Origin: Planctomycetota bacterium
GTDB taxonomy: Bacteria > Planctomycetota > PUPC01
Assembly (NCBI GenBank): GCA_003559755.1
Contig: PWKM01000307.1
Coordinates: 1 to 14,053, forward strand
Length of the DNA stretch: 14,053 nucleotides
Direction of reading: 5' to 3'
Part shown: positions 13,602 to 14,053 of the stretch, piece by piece
Layout: each line of letters starts with the position of its first letter
Numbering within the stretch: the stretch's first letter is position 1
The notes under the pieces: generated by a model
Seen by the model: only the letters and a program-made list of their open reading frames with translations
Database searches by the model: none
What the model was told of the DNA's origin: nothing
Translations under genes and position numbers: made by a program

Positions 13602-14053
13602 ATGAAAAGGCATTGGCTGTTCCTGACGGTGTTGGCGGTCGTTCTGATCGGCGGGCTGGCGTTCATCGGCGAGGCGAACGCCCAGCAGGGGCGGGACCAA
13701 GGCATCCAGCGGGCCATCCAGGCGCAGGAGCGGCACACTCCGAACCTCATGGCTCGGCGCGGGGTGGTCGGCACGGGGGTCGGGCTCGACCCGCAGGGCC
13801 GACCGGTTATCCGCGTGTTCGTGGAGGACGAGGACGCCGCCCGAATGCCCGCACAACTCGACGGCGTGCCCGTCGAGCGAGAAGTGACCGGGCTGTTCCG
13901 CGCCCTGAGCACAACCGCGCGGCATCGGCCGGCGCCCATCGGCGTATCGACCGGCCACGGCGACATCACCGCCGGGACCATCGGGGCCAGGGTCCGGGAC
14001 GGGAACGGGACGCTGTACGCCCTGAGCAACAACCACGTGTACGCGAACTCGAA
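13602..14053 (+). CDS. Secreted trypsin-like (Nal1-type) protein, 3' truncated by window end
   Basis: An open frame begins at ATG 13602 after a perfect ribosome-binding site and runs off the window, giving 150 whole residues. Residues 1-27 form a clear signal peptide: MKRHW basic start, hydrophobic core LFLTVLAVVLIGGLAFIG, and an ANA cleavage site before QQ. After it come GVVGTGVGLDP (54-64), IRVFVEDE, PIGVSTGHGDITAGTIGARV (112-131) and ALSNNHVYANS (140-150). The last segment fits the catalytic-histidine block of a trypsin-like fold (His145), as in bacterial relatives of plant Nal1. The aspartate and serine would lie beyond the window, so activity cannot be judged. It is likely exported by Sec and cleaved by a signal peptidase such as LepB. 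It has its own tandem promoters and long leader, divergent from the PHP-ftsY-pgpA run. Confidence 0.85.
   Translation, partial: MKRHWLFLTVLAVVLIGGLAFIGEANAQQGRDQGIQRAIQAQERHTPNLMARRGVVGTGVGLDPQGRPVIRVFVEDEDAARMPAQLDGVPVEREVTGLFRALSTTARHRPAPIGVSTGHGDITAGTIGARVRDGNGTLYALSNNHVYANS

Noticed and set aside
13399..13605. 68-codon frame in the leader of the secreted protease-like gene
   Set aside because: TTG start without a good ribosome-binding site, and it overlaps the real start by four bases in another frame; the composition does not look coding. A leader peptide cannot be excluded.
13452..14036. Minus-strand frame opposite the secreted protease-like gene
   Set aside because: The plus strand has a perfect ribosome-binding site, a signal peptide and a recognisable family pattern; the minus frame has none of these.

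Overview
This window looks like chromosomal DNA from a GC-rich Gram-negative bacterium, most likely a Planctomycetota member (Phycisphaerae-like). The evidence is indirect: an LptB-type ABC ATPase and LPS-core-type genes (so an outer membrane), a DUF1844 protein, a signal peptidase I with a very large insertion, a DUF4159 protein, and strong GC bias at third codon positions. Phylum placement is inference from gene content. No mobile element, CRISPR array, tRNA or rRNA was seen.

Layout. (1) 1-1843, plus strand: the 3' part of a DUF4159 protein with a C-terminal sugar-binding-like beta domain, then a short-chain dehydrogenase. (2) 1810-4570, minus strand: a four-gene run read MBL-fold hydrolase, DUF1844 protein, tadA, GT4 glycosyltransferase; its last gene overlaps the dehydrogenase tail to tail by 34 bases. 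(3) 4571-4758: a divergent promoter region with an exact TATAAT for the plus strand. (4) 4759-10928, plus strand: a tightly packed five-gene unit of lepB (signal peptidase I with insert), lptB, a nucleotidyltransferase-GT2 fusion, a tandem Kdo/WaaP-type kinase, and a GT4 glycosyltransferase. Several junctions are stop/start overlaps (GTGA, ATGA). (5) 10963-13232, minus strand: PHP-domain phosphoesterase, ftsY, pgpA, packed with a 3-base gap and then a 4-base overlap. (6) 13233-13601: an AT-richer divergent regulatory region with three sigma-70-like promoters, a palindrome and a leader able to form hairpins. (7) 13602 to the window end, plus strand: the 5' part of a secreted trypsin-like (Nal1-type) protein.

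How the genes work together. The 4.8-10.9 kb unit reads as a cell-envelope operon: a sugar-activating domain, two glycosyltransferases and two sugar kinase domains that would build and phosphorylate an LPS-like core, plus the ATPase of the LPS export machine and the protease that matures exported proteins. The minus-strand unit at 11-13.2 kb joins membrane targeting (FtsY) with phospholipid synthesis (PgpA).

Nothing here is clearly a new defence or mobile system. The most unusual items are protein architectures (signal peptidase insert, nucleotidyltransferase-GT2 fusion, tandem kinase) and the leader of the secreted protease-like gene. Several starts are non-ATG (TTG or GTG), chosen from ribosome-binding sites, overlaps and family N termini.
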